From an uncultured Eubacteriales bacterium (GTDB taxonomy: Bacteria > Bacillota > Clostridia > Oscillospirales > Acutalibacteraceae), in NCBI GenBank assembly GCA_900319655.1, contig ONPH01000067.1, forward strand, positions 1 to 13,379: a stretch of DNA of 13,379 nt, written 5' to 3'. The notes under the pieces were generated by a model that did no database searches, had not been told where the DNA came from, and saw only the letters and a list, made by a program, of their open reading frames with translations. Shown piece by piece: positions 7,027 to 13,379 of this stretch. How positions within the stretch are numbered: the first letter of the stretch is position 1; each line of letters begins with the position of its first letter. Both the position numbers and the translations under genes were made by a program.

Positions 7027-7641
7027 TTAACCGAAATAAACCTGATAATCCGCGTAAACAACGTAGAAGCTTACAGGAGTATTGCCGTTCCACTCGGTTA
7101 CGGTGATATCCATATTTTTGTCGTTTGAGTAGGTTGCGGAAATTTTTTGATTTTGAACAGCATAGCCGCCGGTTGCAGGCTCGTTGGAAGAAACAGTATC
7201 CGAGAATGTGCCGTCGTTGTTAAAGGTGAGTACACCCGCGGTATTGTAACCTGTGCCGAAAACCTCTTTAAGAGAGGTGTTGTTGCCCGATACGGTATCA
7301 ATAACCTTGCCGTTGGGGATAAATGTCGCGTTAAAGTGAGTGACATCACCCTCTGCTTCGGTCGGAACAACCACAACATTCGTCTGCTCCTGCGCGGAAC
7401 TCTGCTCTGAGCTTTGAGCGGAGGTCTGATCCTGACCGTGCATAGCCTGCGCGGTAGTATACGGAACAGCGCTTGCGGTGGGAGTTGTATTTTCCTGAGG
7501 TTTATTATCCTTAGAACCAAAAGCGCCGTTGAAGTAAAGCACTGCAAACACCGCGGCGATTACCGCGATAAGAGCGACAACAATTATAATAATTACCGGA
7601 GCTTTTGACTTTTTTTCATTTTTACTGTGTTTTCCTGCCAT
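7027..7641 (-). CDS. Single-pass membrane-anchored protein with extracytoplasmic beta domain, 204 aa
   Basis: The protein has a basic N terminus (MAGKHSKNEKKSK), one membrane anchor (about residues 15-38), and a Ser/Thr/Gln/Ala-rich linker (about 45-95, with SSEQSSAQEQTN). A C-terminal domain of about 105 residues of alternating beta strands follows (VLTFNNDGTF, GGYAVQNQKISATYSND, ending YADYQVYFG). This resembles small lipocalin-like or DUF-type outer domains common in Clostridia, but no family is claimed. The ATG at 7639-7641 is chosen because AAGGAG lies ten bases upstream and the ATG follows the upstream stop by one base. A longer start at 7668 would overlap the neighbouring gene by 26 bases. 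The next gene encodes a paralogue, so this is a tandem duplication. Its role may be at the cell surface with the two polytopic proteins upstream; this is inference. Confidence 0.78.
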   Translation of the reverse strand: MAGKHSKNEKKSKAPVIIIIVVALIAVIAAVFAVLYFNGAFGSKDNKPQENTTPTASAVPYTTAQAMHGQDQTSAQSSEQSSAQEQTNVVVVPTEAEGDVTHFNATFIPNGKVIDTVSGNNTSLKEVFGTGYNTAGVLTFNNDGTFSDTVSSNEPATGGYAVQNQKISATYSNDKNMDITVTEWNGNTPVSFYVVYADYQVYFG

Positions 7642-7642
7642 T

Positions 7643-8614
7643 TTACTTTTTCTCCTTATCATTTTCAAGCGCTTCCTGCTTAAGCTTAAGAACTGTTTTG
7701 CGCTTCATCATTCTTCCGTTAAAGTAGATATACTCCTCCATATCGGCGGACTCGTCGATTTCGAGCTTTTTAAGCTCCTCAATGTCCGGAGTAACGGGCT
7801 TGTTTTTATTCTTTCTGTCGGCAAGCTCGCTGCGCTTTTCGCTCATCTTTTTGTCAACGTTTCTGCTCTGAGCGGAGTTATCGACAATCATAACGTACAT
7901 TCTCTTATATACGGCAGAGTTGATAATAAACGCCGCAACCGAGGGAATTATGAAAAGTGCCAAGAAAATTGTGGCTATCATAATCGCAACCGCGGAAGCC
8001 GAACAGCAGATTACAACCGTTGTGCAAATCGCAAAGAGAAGTACAAGTCCGAAAACAGCGATTATATTATGCTTTAACTCACCGAAGCTCATTAAAAAGC
8101 TGTTTTTGTAAATGTTCTTCATTGAGATGTCAAACGTAACCGTCATCGACGGAATATAGAAGAACATAAACAGGAAAAATAACGCTATAATAATACTTAT
8201 TGCCAAAAGTACAAAGAATATCCAGTTTTGTCCACCGAGCCTTGCGTAAAGAGAAATTGACCAGTAGCTGAAAAATACAGCCAGATAAGCGACAATTCCG
8301 TGAATGAAAAACCTGAGAAAATTATCCTTTACCGCGGCAACAAAATTTTGGAAAACGCTGACGTCAAGCCTGCCTTGGGAAATATGTGCGCTGACCTGTA
8401 TCACTCCCGAGTAAAACGGAAACAGCGGTATTATGGTTAAGAGCAGTATGAAATTTGAGTTTAATCCCGAAAGAGTGTTTATCGCATAAAATATACCGAA
8501 AAACACCGCAAACGGTACCGCAAATATTACATTGGTCAGCAACAGCTTTGGAAATCCCTTAAACAGATTGGTGAACACAATCGTTAGCGGAAATGTAGAG
8601 CTTTTTGACGCCAT
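7643..8614 (-). CDS. Polytopic membrane protein, 323 aa (possibly YesL/DUF624-like)
   Basis: Five to six predicted membrane segments lie at about residues 25-48, 55-76, 103-124, 131-156 and 183-236 (the last long enough for two helices). A charged cytoplasmic tail of about 85 residues follows, rich in Lys/Glu (SEKRSELADRKNKNKP, KRKTVLKLKQEALENDKEKK). The N-terminal half, with a helical NLFKGFPKLLLTN start and a loop GRLDVSVFQNFVAAVKDNFL between helices, recalls the YesL/DUF624 family, but this is a weak resemblance. No transport or catalytic motif is seen. GAGG lies five bases before the ATG. It starts 19 bp after the SpoIIM-like gene and ends one base before the next start, so it is clearly part of the same transcript. 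Confidence 0.8.
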   Translation of the reverse strand: MASKSSTFPLTIVFTNLFKGFPKLLLTNVIFAVPFAVFFGIFYAINTLSGLNSNFILLLTIIPLFPFYSGVIQVSAHISQGRLDVSVFQNFVAAVKDNFLRFFIHGIVAYLAVFFSYWSISLYARLGGQNWIFFVLLAISIIIALFFLFMFFYIPSMTVTFDISMKNIYKNSFLMSFGELKHNIIAVFGLVLLFAICTTVVICCSASAVAIMIATIFLALFIIPSVAAFIINSAVYKRMYVMIVDNSAQSRNVDKKMSEKRSELADRKNKNKPVTPDIEELKKLEIDESADMEEYIYFNGRMMKRKTVLKLKQEALENDKEKK

Positions 8615-8633
8615 ATCGTCCTCAATCCTTCAT

Positions 8634-9305
8634 TTAAAACTTAAACGCACCTGCAAAAAGCGACCACAAAAGCGTGTCTAAAAGTGCCGAAGCAAATGTA
8701 AATATCATTGCCGTGAGCAGCTTTGAGCTTAGGTGCAAAAATCCTTCCCTTAAGGATGACAGCGGAGCGCTCTTTCCAACTGTGAATAAAAATATTCGCT
8801 TGGAAAATTCAAACGCATAAGAGGAAAAGATTGCAAGTGCGATACAGAACAAAAAAGTTCCCGGTAACAGCACGAGCAGATAAAATCCGGCTCCGCTTAA
8901 GCCGTGGGTTATAAAAAGGTACGCCGCGGTAATTCCCGTGCCGAAGCCCTTGAACATTACCGCCGCAAACTGAAACGGCAAGCCCCACGGCGCCGTACCG
9001 AACAGATAAATGCTTATTAAAAATATAAAGTCCGACGCAAAGCAGGCGCAGAAGGTGCCGATTGCACTTTGTGAAAGCCTTGCCTCGAGGTTTGTAGTAA
9101 ACAGAAAATCGAGCGAATTGAGGGCTTCGCTCTGAGCCGAGCGCGCATAAAGCGCTCCTAAAATCATTCCGAGCAAAATCATAAGGGTAAAGAGCAGTTT
9201 TACGCCGTAGCGTTTGATTATGTACCTGAAATCGGGCACGGAAATTTTGCGGTTAAGCCCCGTGAACCTCTTAGGTCTGCTAAATGATAATACAATTCCT
9301 TTCAT
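8634..9305 (-). CDS. SpoIIM-like (DUF95) membrane protein, 223 aa
   Basis: The protein has a cytoplasmic N terminus of about 30 residues and then five or so membrane segments: about 34-52 (LLFTLMILLGMILGALYA), 78-103, 108-130, 135-163 and 195-220. The central stretch GTAPWGLPFQFAAVMFKGFG, followed by a Gly-rich helix and LLVLLPGTFLF, resembles the core of stage II sporulation protein M and its DUF95 relatives. In those proteins a FKG-(x)n-G helix precedes a Leu/Pro-rich one. SpoIIM takes part in engulfment in spore formers, but DUF95 proteins also occur outside sporulation. The usual spoIIM neighbours are absent and the next gene is another membrane protein, so a sporulation role should not be assumed. 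AGAGG lies eight bases before the ATG. Confidence 0.5.
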   Translation of the reverse strand: MKGIVLSFSRPKRFTGLNRKISVPDFRYIIKRYGVKLLFTLMILLGMILGALYARSAQSEALNSLDFLFTTNLEARLSQSAIGTFCACFASDFIFLISIYLFGTAPWGLPFQFAAVMFKGFGTGITAAYLFITHGLSGAGFYLLVLLPGTFLFCIALAIFSSYAFEFSKRIFLFTVGKSAPLSSLREGFLHLSSKLLTAMIFTFASALLDTLLWSLFAGAFKF

Positions 9306-9318
9306 AAAACGTTCCTCT

Positions 9319-9341
9319 CTTTAACAGTTTGTCCGTTAAAG
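9319..9341. repeat. Inverted repeat CTTTAAC-N9-GTTAAAG in the proC/SpoIIM-like gap
   Basis: A perfect 7-bp inverted repeat with a 9-nt spacer lies between the proC stop and the ribosome site of the SpoIIM-like gene. It is AT-rich and without a U tract. It could be a weak mRNA hairpin or a regulator site; nothing else is seen in this 60-bp gap. Confidence 0.35.
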
Positions 9342-9365
9342 AATATGCAAACGTCTTTATGATTA

Positions 9366-10163
9366 TTACTTTCCGAGCTCCTCTGCCCTCTTTGTGCAGG
9401 CTTTCATCGCGTCCTTTACAGAAGCCGAAAAACCTTGTTCCCTTAGAACATTAAGAGCTTCGATTGTCGTGCCGCCCTTGGAGCTTACCTTTTGAATGAG
9501 AACATCAGGAGTGTCGCCGCTTTCTCTGAGCATAGCGGCTGAGCCTTCCAGTGTTGCGCAAATGAGATTAAGAGCCTTATCGTAGTCAATACCTACGCTT
9601 ACGGCGTAATCAGCCATAGCCTGTGCGAACATATAAATATAAGCAGGACTGCTGCCGTTAACGGCAATAATCTCGTTCATATGCTCCTCTGTGATGTACT
9701 CGCAAACACCGCTTCCGGCAAACATATCGTAGACAATCTGCTTGTCGTCCTCGCTGATGTTGTCCGACGGACAAAGTGCGGAAGCACCCTTTTTGAGGAG
9801 CAACGGTGTGTTGGGCATTACCCTGACAACAGGACAGTTACAGCCGAGCGCGTTTTGAACATAAGCTATTGAAATTCCTGCGGCGATTGAAACAAAGGTT
9901 TTGTCGGTGCTGACAACCTCTTTGAGTTCGTCGAGAACCTCGGCATAATTTTGGGGCTTTACCGCAAGAACAATTATATCGCTGTCTTTTACAATGCTTT
10001 GTGATGTGCTGAGAGTATTAACGCCGAGCTTTGAAATTTCGGCAAGCTTTTCTTCGGTCAAATCATAGACATTAATGAATGAGCCGTCGCCGTTTTGAGC
10101 GATTAAGCCCTTGATTATGGCTGTTGCCATATTGCCTGCGCCGATAAATCCGATTTTCTTCAT
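9366..10163 (-). CDS. proC: Pyrroline-5-carboxylate reductase ProC, 265 aa
   Basis: ProC reduces 1-pyrroline-5-carboxylate to L-proline with NAD(P)H, the last step of proline synthesis, in the cytoplasm. The N-terminal Rossmann fold begins at once with GFIGAGNMATAI, followed by VLAVKPQNY. RVMPNTP marks the nucleotide/substrate pocket, and the C-terminal dimerisation domain carries NGSSPAYIYMF and SSKGGTTIEAL, the family signature (often SPGGTT). Length is normal (about 265-275). The ATG at 10161-10163 has AAAGG seven bases upstream. It lies downstream of the giant surface-protein gene, separated by a hairpin at 10193-10218, so it probably starts a new transcript, though no clear promoter was found in the short gap. 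It is followed at 60 bp by the membrane-protein cluster; a functional link to that cluster is not evident. Confidence 0.96.
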   Translation of the reverse strand: MKKIGFIGAGNMATAIIKGLIAQNGDGSFINVYDLTEEKLAEISKLGVNTLSTSQSIVKDSDIIVLAVKPQNYAEVLDELKEVVSTDKTFVSIAAGISIAYVQNALGCNCPVVRVMPNTPLLLKKGASALCPSDNISEDDKQIVYDMFAGSGVCEYITEEHMNEIIAVNGSSPAYIYMFAQAMADYAVSVGIDYDKALNLICATLEGSAAMLRESGDTPDVLIQKVSSKGGTTIEALNVLREQGFSASVKDAMKACTKRAEELGK

Positions 10164-10192
10164 ACAATTGCCTTTCTGCCTAACGGCAATAA

Positions 10193-10218
10193 TGGAATAG
10201 CGGTTTAACGCTATTCCA
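10193..10218 (-). terminator. Hairpin after the Big_2/GH24 gene, probable terminator
   Basis: TGGAATAGCG and CGCTATTCCA form a perfect 10-bp stem with a 6-nt loop, 20 bp past the stop at 10239. The minus-strand tail is TTATTG, a modest U tract, so termination may be incomplete and some read-through into proC is possible. Confidence 0.7.
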
Positions 10219-10238
10219 AATATCGCCTTATAGTATTA

Positions 10239-13200
10239 TTAGATTGAGAATCTGCTGTTAACGCGGCAGGTGAACTTGAAGCCCTTCTTGTTGTTCTCGC
10301 CGTCGCGTACATAGTCGCCGTAGAAGAAGATTTCGCCTTCGTCGATTCTTCTGTACAGCAGTCCCCAGTAGCATGAGCCCGAAGCGTGGTGGTACTGGAA
10401 GAACTGGTTAACAAAGTTCTGAACGTTTACGTTGTTCAAATCTCTTGTACCGCCGGAAGCCGAGGCGTAATCGGAATAGATATAGCCCTGAGTACCGTTT
10501 GACAGCTTGATTTTATACCAGTTTGAGTTATACAAAATTCCGTCAACGAAAGTAAATATTGTGTTCTGGGACATCGTTGTAACAATCGAGTAGTTTGTAC
10601 CTGCGCCGCTTCTGAGGTTAACTCCTCCTGCGTTTACAAAGCCCTTTCCGCCTGAGGTAATTGTACCTGACGAGCCGGTGTTGAGAAGTACCGACTGCAG
10701 CGATGAGTCGTTGTAAATAGCGTAAGAACCTACGTTATAAGTGAAGCATACGAGTGCGTCGAACTGGCGCTGATTGAACTTGATGCTGTTGCTTGTCAAG
10801 AACGCATTTGTTCTGGTGGTGTAACCGCCTGTATTAACGGTCTGTACAAGATAAGCGTAAGCCTCGTAAAGGTTGAGGTTGTTGTAGAACATCTCGTTAG
10901 AGAGCACAACTTTGCCGTAGCCGACTGTAGGATCGGAAGTGATAGAGTCCGCGGTTACCGAGGTAAGGAAGCCCTCGTAGTTAGAGATAAGGTTTATAAT
11001 CTGATCGCTTGCCCTGCGCTCACCGAGAACGGTGGTTGTGGTATCGGATGAGTTTGTAACAAATACCTCTCCCTCACCGCTTGTCTTGGTTGTTGCGTAG
11101 GTTGAGCTTGACGCGGTTCTTGAATACGCCTTAATCGACCACTTACCCGAGATATTGAGCACATGTCCGCCTGCCCATACCATAGTATTACCAACCTGGA
11201 GCTTACTTGTGGCAGGAACCTTGTATGAGGTTGAGCCGTTTGATACCATAAAGTAAAGGTCGGTTTTGTCGAGGTCTGTAATCGCCTTGAATACTACGTT
11301 TGAATTCTTGGGAGCGGAGTTTGGAGTCGCGTAAGCAAAACGAACGTTTTCCTTTGCCGCAACATTGATTACGCAGGTGTTGGCGCCGCTTGAAGTATAC
11401 GCCGCGATCGTAACGCGTCCCGTACCCCTTGTATCTACAACGCCGTTTTTAACGGTCGCGATGCTCGGGTTTGAGGAATACCAGTTTACTCCGCTTGTGC
11501 TGGATTTAAGAAGAATTGACTTTCCGCAGGGGATACTGCCGACACTTCTGATTGAAATATTTACATTATTTGAATTTTGCTTTACATAGATGTTACAGCT
11601 TGCAGAGCTTCCGCCTGTTGAAGCGGTAATTACAGCGTGTCCGACAGCCTTTGCGGTTACAACGCCGTTCGAATCAACAGTTGCTACGGAATTGTTTGAG
11701 CTTGTCCAGGTTACAGGCGATGAGCTTGTCGCGGTAATCGCAAGCTGATAGCCTGTGTAAATAGTGTTGCTTGTGTTGGAAAGCTTAACTGACGCCGACG
11801 GCGGATCTGTAACATGAACAAGACAGGTAGCCGAACCGGTGTTTGTATAAGCCGAAATGGTTACGTAGCCGTAGCCGACTGTCTTTACAACGCCGTTTGT
11901 TACGGTAGCAATCTTCGGGTTACAGCTGTACCACTTAACGCCTGCTGTTGAGGATGTAAGGGTGAACGAATTTCCCTTATATGCAAGCTGTGAGGTCTTT
12001 GAGATATTTACGGCTGTGCCGTCCTTTACATACACCTTGCAAGTGCCCGTCTTATCGCCTGATTTTGCAGTAATTACAACATTACCTGCCGCCTTTGCGG
12101 TGACAATACCGTTAGAGTCAACGGTTGCGATATTTGTGTTGGAGCTTGACCAGCTTACGTTTGTTACGTCGTATGCGGTAATTGCAAGCTGAGTGCCTTT
12201 ATAGATAGTATTGTTTGTATTTGAAAGTGTAATTTGATTTGCAGGCGGATCTGTTACCTGTACAAGGCAGGTCGATGAGCCTGTGCTTGTGTATGCCGAA
12301 ATTGTTGCATAGCCCTTGGCAACGGTCTTTACAACGCCGTTTGTTACGGTGACAACGTTGGGGTTGCTGGTGTACCAGTTAACGCCTGCAGTTGTCGATG
12401 TAAGTGTAAAGGAGTTGCCTAAATATGCGAGCTGGTAGGATTTTGAAAGATTAACAGCCGTGCCGTTCTTTACATAAACCTTACAAGCGCCTGTTTTATC
12501 CTCGGACTTTGCGTAGATAACTGCGTTACCTGCGCCTACTGCTGTAACAACGCCTCTGTAGTCAACGGTAGCAACGTTAGTGTTGGAGCTTGTCCAAGTT
12601 ACCGAGTTAACGTTGTAGGCGGTAATCGCGAGCTGAGTGCCCTTGTAGATTGTATTATTTGTATTTGAAAGCTTTATAATCTTTGATTCGTCGGGCGGAT
12701 CGATTACATGAACAAGGCAGGTTGACGAGCCTGAGCCAGTGTAGCACGAAATGGTGGCGTAGCCGTTATCAACCGCCTTTACTACGCCGTTTGTCACGGT
12801 TACAACCTTGGGGTTAGAGGTGTACCACTTAACGCCCGGGGTTGTTGAGGTGAGCGTAAACGAATTGCCCTTATACGCAAGCTGTGAGGTTTTTGAAAGA
12901 TGTACTGCCGTGCCGTTCTTTACATATACCTTGCACAAGCCTGTTTTGCTGCCTGATTTTGCGGTAATCGCCGTGTAGCCTGCGCCTACAGCAGTAACAA
13001 CACCGTTATCATCTACTGTGGCTACATCGGTATTTGACGACGACCATGTAACGCTCGGTACGTCATAAGCCGTGATAGCGAGCTGTGTGCCGTTGTAGAT
13101 GGTGTTGTTGGTGTTTGAGAGCTTAATCTCATTCTCAGCGGGTTCGGGAGGAGTCGGCGGATCGATTACCTGAACAAGACAGGTGTTTGAGCCTGTGCTT

Positions 13201-13379
13201 GTGTACGCGGAGATTGTAACAAAGCCGTTGGCTACGGTCTTTACAACGCCGTTTTCTACCGTTGCAACCGCAGGGTTACAGCTGTACCACTTTACGCCTG
13301 CTGTTGTTGATGCAAGGGTGAAAGAATTTCCTCTGTAAGCGAGCTGTGTTGTCTTTGAGAGGTTAACGGGCGTACCGTT
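10239..13379 (-). CDS. Giant Big_2-repeat surface/secreted protein with C-terminal GH24 lysozyme interrupted by SH3b; 5' end outside window
   Basis: The frame is open from the window edge, and 1046 residues are visible. Residues 1-676 are nine Big_2-type Ig-like modules in two alternating kinds. Residues 677-784 are a beta-rich spacer of unknown family (FAYATPN, GKWSIKAYSR). From 785 a GH24 (T4-type) muramidase starts. NYEGF holds the likely catalytic Glu802, with Asp811 nine residues on and Thr818 in TVGYGK, matching the Glu-Asp-Thr triad of T4 lysozyme. Then comes FNQRQFDALVCFTYNVGS. About residues 913-973 are an SH3b domain (GGVNLRSGAGTNYS, YKIKLSNGTQGYIYSDYA). After it the GH24 tail resumes (981-1025) with YWGLLYRRIDEGEIFF, the usual closing helix. 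The protein presumably cuts peptidoglycan glycan strands at or outside the wall. The signal peptide and any anchor are off the window; no sorting motif is seen at this end. Confidence 0.88.
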   Translation of the reverse strand, partial: NGTPVNLSKTTQLAYRGNSFTLASTTAGVKWYSCNPAVATVENGVVKTVANGFVTISAYTSTGSNTCLVQVIDPPTPPEPAENEIKLSNTNNTIYNGTQLAITAYDVPSVTWSSSNTDVATVDDNGVVTAVGAGYTAITAKSGSKTGLCKVYVKNGTAVHLSKTSQLAYKGNSFTLTSTTPGVKWYTSNPKVVTVTNGVVKAVDNGYATISCYTGSGSSTCLVHVIDPPDESKIIKLSNTNNTIYKGTQLAITAYNVNSVTWTSSNTNVATVDYRGVVTAVGAGNAVIYAKSEDKTGACKVYVKNGTAVNLSKSYQLAYLGNSFTLTSTTAGVNWYTSNPNVVTVTNGVVKTVAKGYATISAYTSTGSSTCLVQVTDPPANQITLSNTNNTIYKGTQLAITAYDVTNVSWSSSNTNIATVDSNGIVTAKAAGNVVITAKSGDKTGTCKVYVKDGTAVNISKTSQLAYKGNSFTLTSSTAGVKWYSCNPKIATVTNGVVKTVGYGYVTISAYTNTGSATCLVHVTDPPSASVKLSNTSNTIYTGYQLAITATSSSPVTWTSSNNSVATVDSNGVVTAKAVGHAVITASTGGSSASCNIYVKQNSNNVNISIRSVGSIPCGKSILLKSSTSGVNWYSSNPSIATVKNGVVDTRGTGRVTIAAYTSSGANTCVINVAAKENVRFAYATPNSAPKNSNVVFKAITDLDKTDLYFMVSNGSTSYKVPATSKLQVGNTMVWAGGHVLNISGKWSIKAYSRTASSSTYATTKTSGEGEVFVTNSSDTTTTVLGERRASDQIINLISNYEGFLTSVTADSITSDPTVGYGKVVLSNEMFYNNLNLYEAYAYLVQTVNTGGYTTRTNAFLTSNSIKFNQRQFDALVCFTYNVGSYAIYNDSSLQSVLLNTGSSGTITSGGKGFVNAGGVNLRSGAGTNYSIVTTMSQNTIFTFVDGILYNSNWYKIKLSNGTQGYIYSDYASASGGTRDLNNVNVQNFVNQFFQYHHASGSCYWGLLYRRIDEGEIFFYGDYVRDGENNKKGFKFTCRVNSRFSI
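11352..13379 (-). repeat. Tandem Big_2 module array, alternating A/B types, period 444-462 bp
   Basis: Type A modules (LSNTNNTIYKGTQLAITAY ... VTWSSSNTNVATVD ... CKVYVKNGTA) start near 13127, 12677, 12233 and 11789. Type B modules (LSKTSQLAYKGNSFTLTST ... VKWYSCNP ... CLVQVTDPP) lie between them at 12905, 12455, 12011 and 11567, plus one nearly complete B at the window edge. The A-to-A spacing is 450, 444 and 444 bp. The copies closest to the lysozyme (A4, B4) are the most diverged, while those further up are near-identical in protein, as expected from expansion by recombination in the outer part of the array. Confidence 0.88.

Noticed and set aside
10211..10414. 67-codon minus-strand frame overlapping the end of the lysozyme gene
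   Set aside because: It is an out-of-frame shadow of the GH24 C-terminal coding region, with low-complexity Ser/Thr composition.
10803..10816. GAACGCATTTGTTC resembling a LexA box
   Set aside because: The spacer is six bases rather than four, and it lies inside the lysozyme coding region away from any start.
11352..13379. Regular repeats suggesting a CRISPR or other DNA array
   Set aside because: The period is about 450 bp, fully coding and in frame; it is a protein module array.

Overview
The window looks like a chromosomal segment of a Gram-positive, moderate-GC member of the Clostridia, most plausibly an Oscillospiraceae/Ruminococcaceae-type gut anaerobe. This is inferred from protein style, the strong AGGAGG-type ribosome sites, a Firmicutes-type LexA box, a SpoIIM-like protein, and a Big_2-repeat surface protein ending in a lysozyme. 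No rRNA, tRNA, CRISPR array or insertion sequence was seen. All genes but one read on the minus strand, so transcription runs from high to low coordinates.

Layout from high to low coordinate. (1) 13379-10239: the C-terminal 1046 residues of a very large surface or secreted protein that runs off the window edge. It has nine alternating Big_2-type Ig-like modules, a beta-rich spacer, and a GH24 (T4-lysozyme-like) domain apparently interrupted by a bacterial SH3 domain. A perfect 10-bp hairpin follows it. (2) 10163-6584: proC, a SpoIIM-like membrane protein, a second polytopic membrane protein (possibly YesL/DUF624-like), then two related single-pass proteins with small extracytoplasmic beta domains. 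The second of these is split into overlapping 81- and 65-residue frames that look like a gene broken by deletion and frameshift. A terminator follows at 6551-6577. (3) 6284-6523: the only plus-strand gene, a 79-residue protein. Its consensus sigma-A promoter carries a perfect GAAC-N4-GTTC LexA-type box between -35 and -10. (4) 6073-6283: an AT-rich divergent control region with promoters in both directions, two dyads and a near-duplicate 14-bp motif beside each predicted transcription start. (5) 6072-1: a tight run pyrE - radC - uvrB - type IIA topoisomerase B subunit - A subunit (cut by the window edge). Gaps are 1 to 22 bp, suggesting one operon joining pyrimidine synthesis, excision repair and DNA topology.

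The items most worth a second look are the GH24 domain split by SH3b, the predicted SOS-controlled small gene beside a repair/topoisomerase operon, the divergent topoisomerase pair, and the duplicated, partly broken anchored beta-domain genes.
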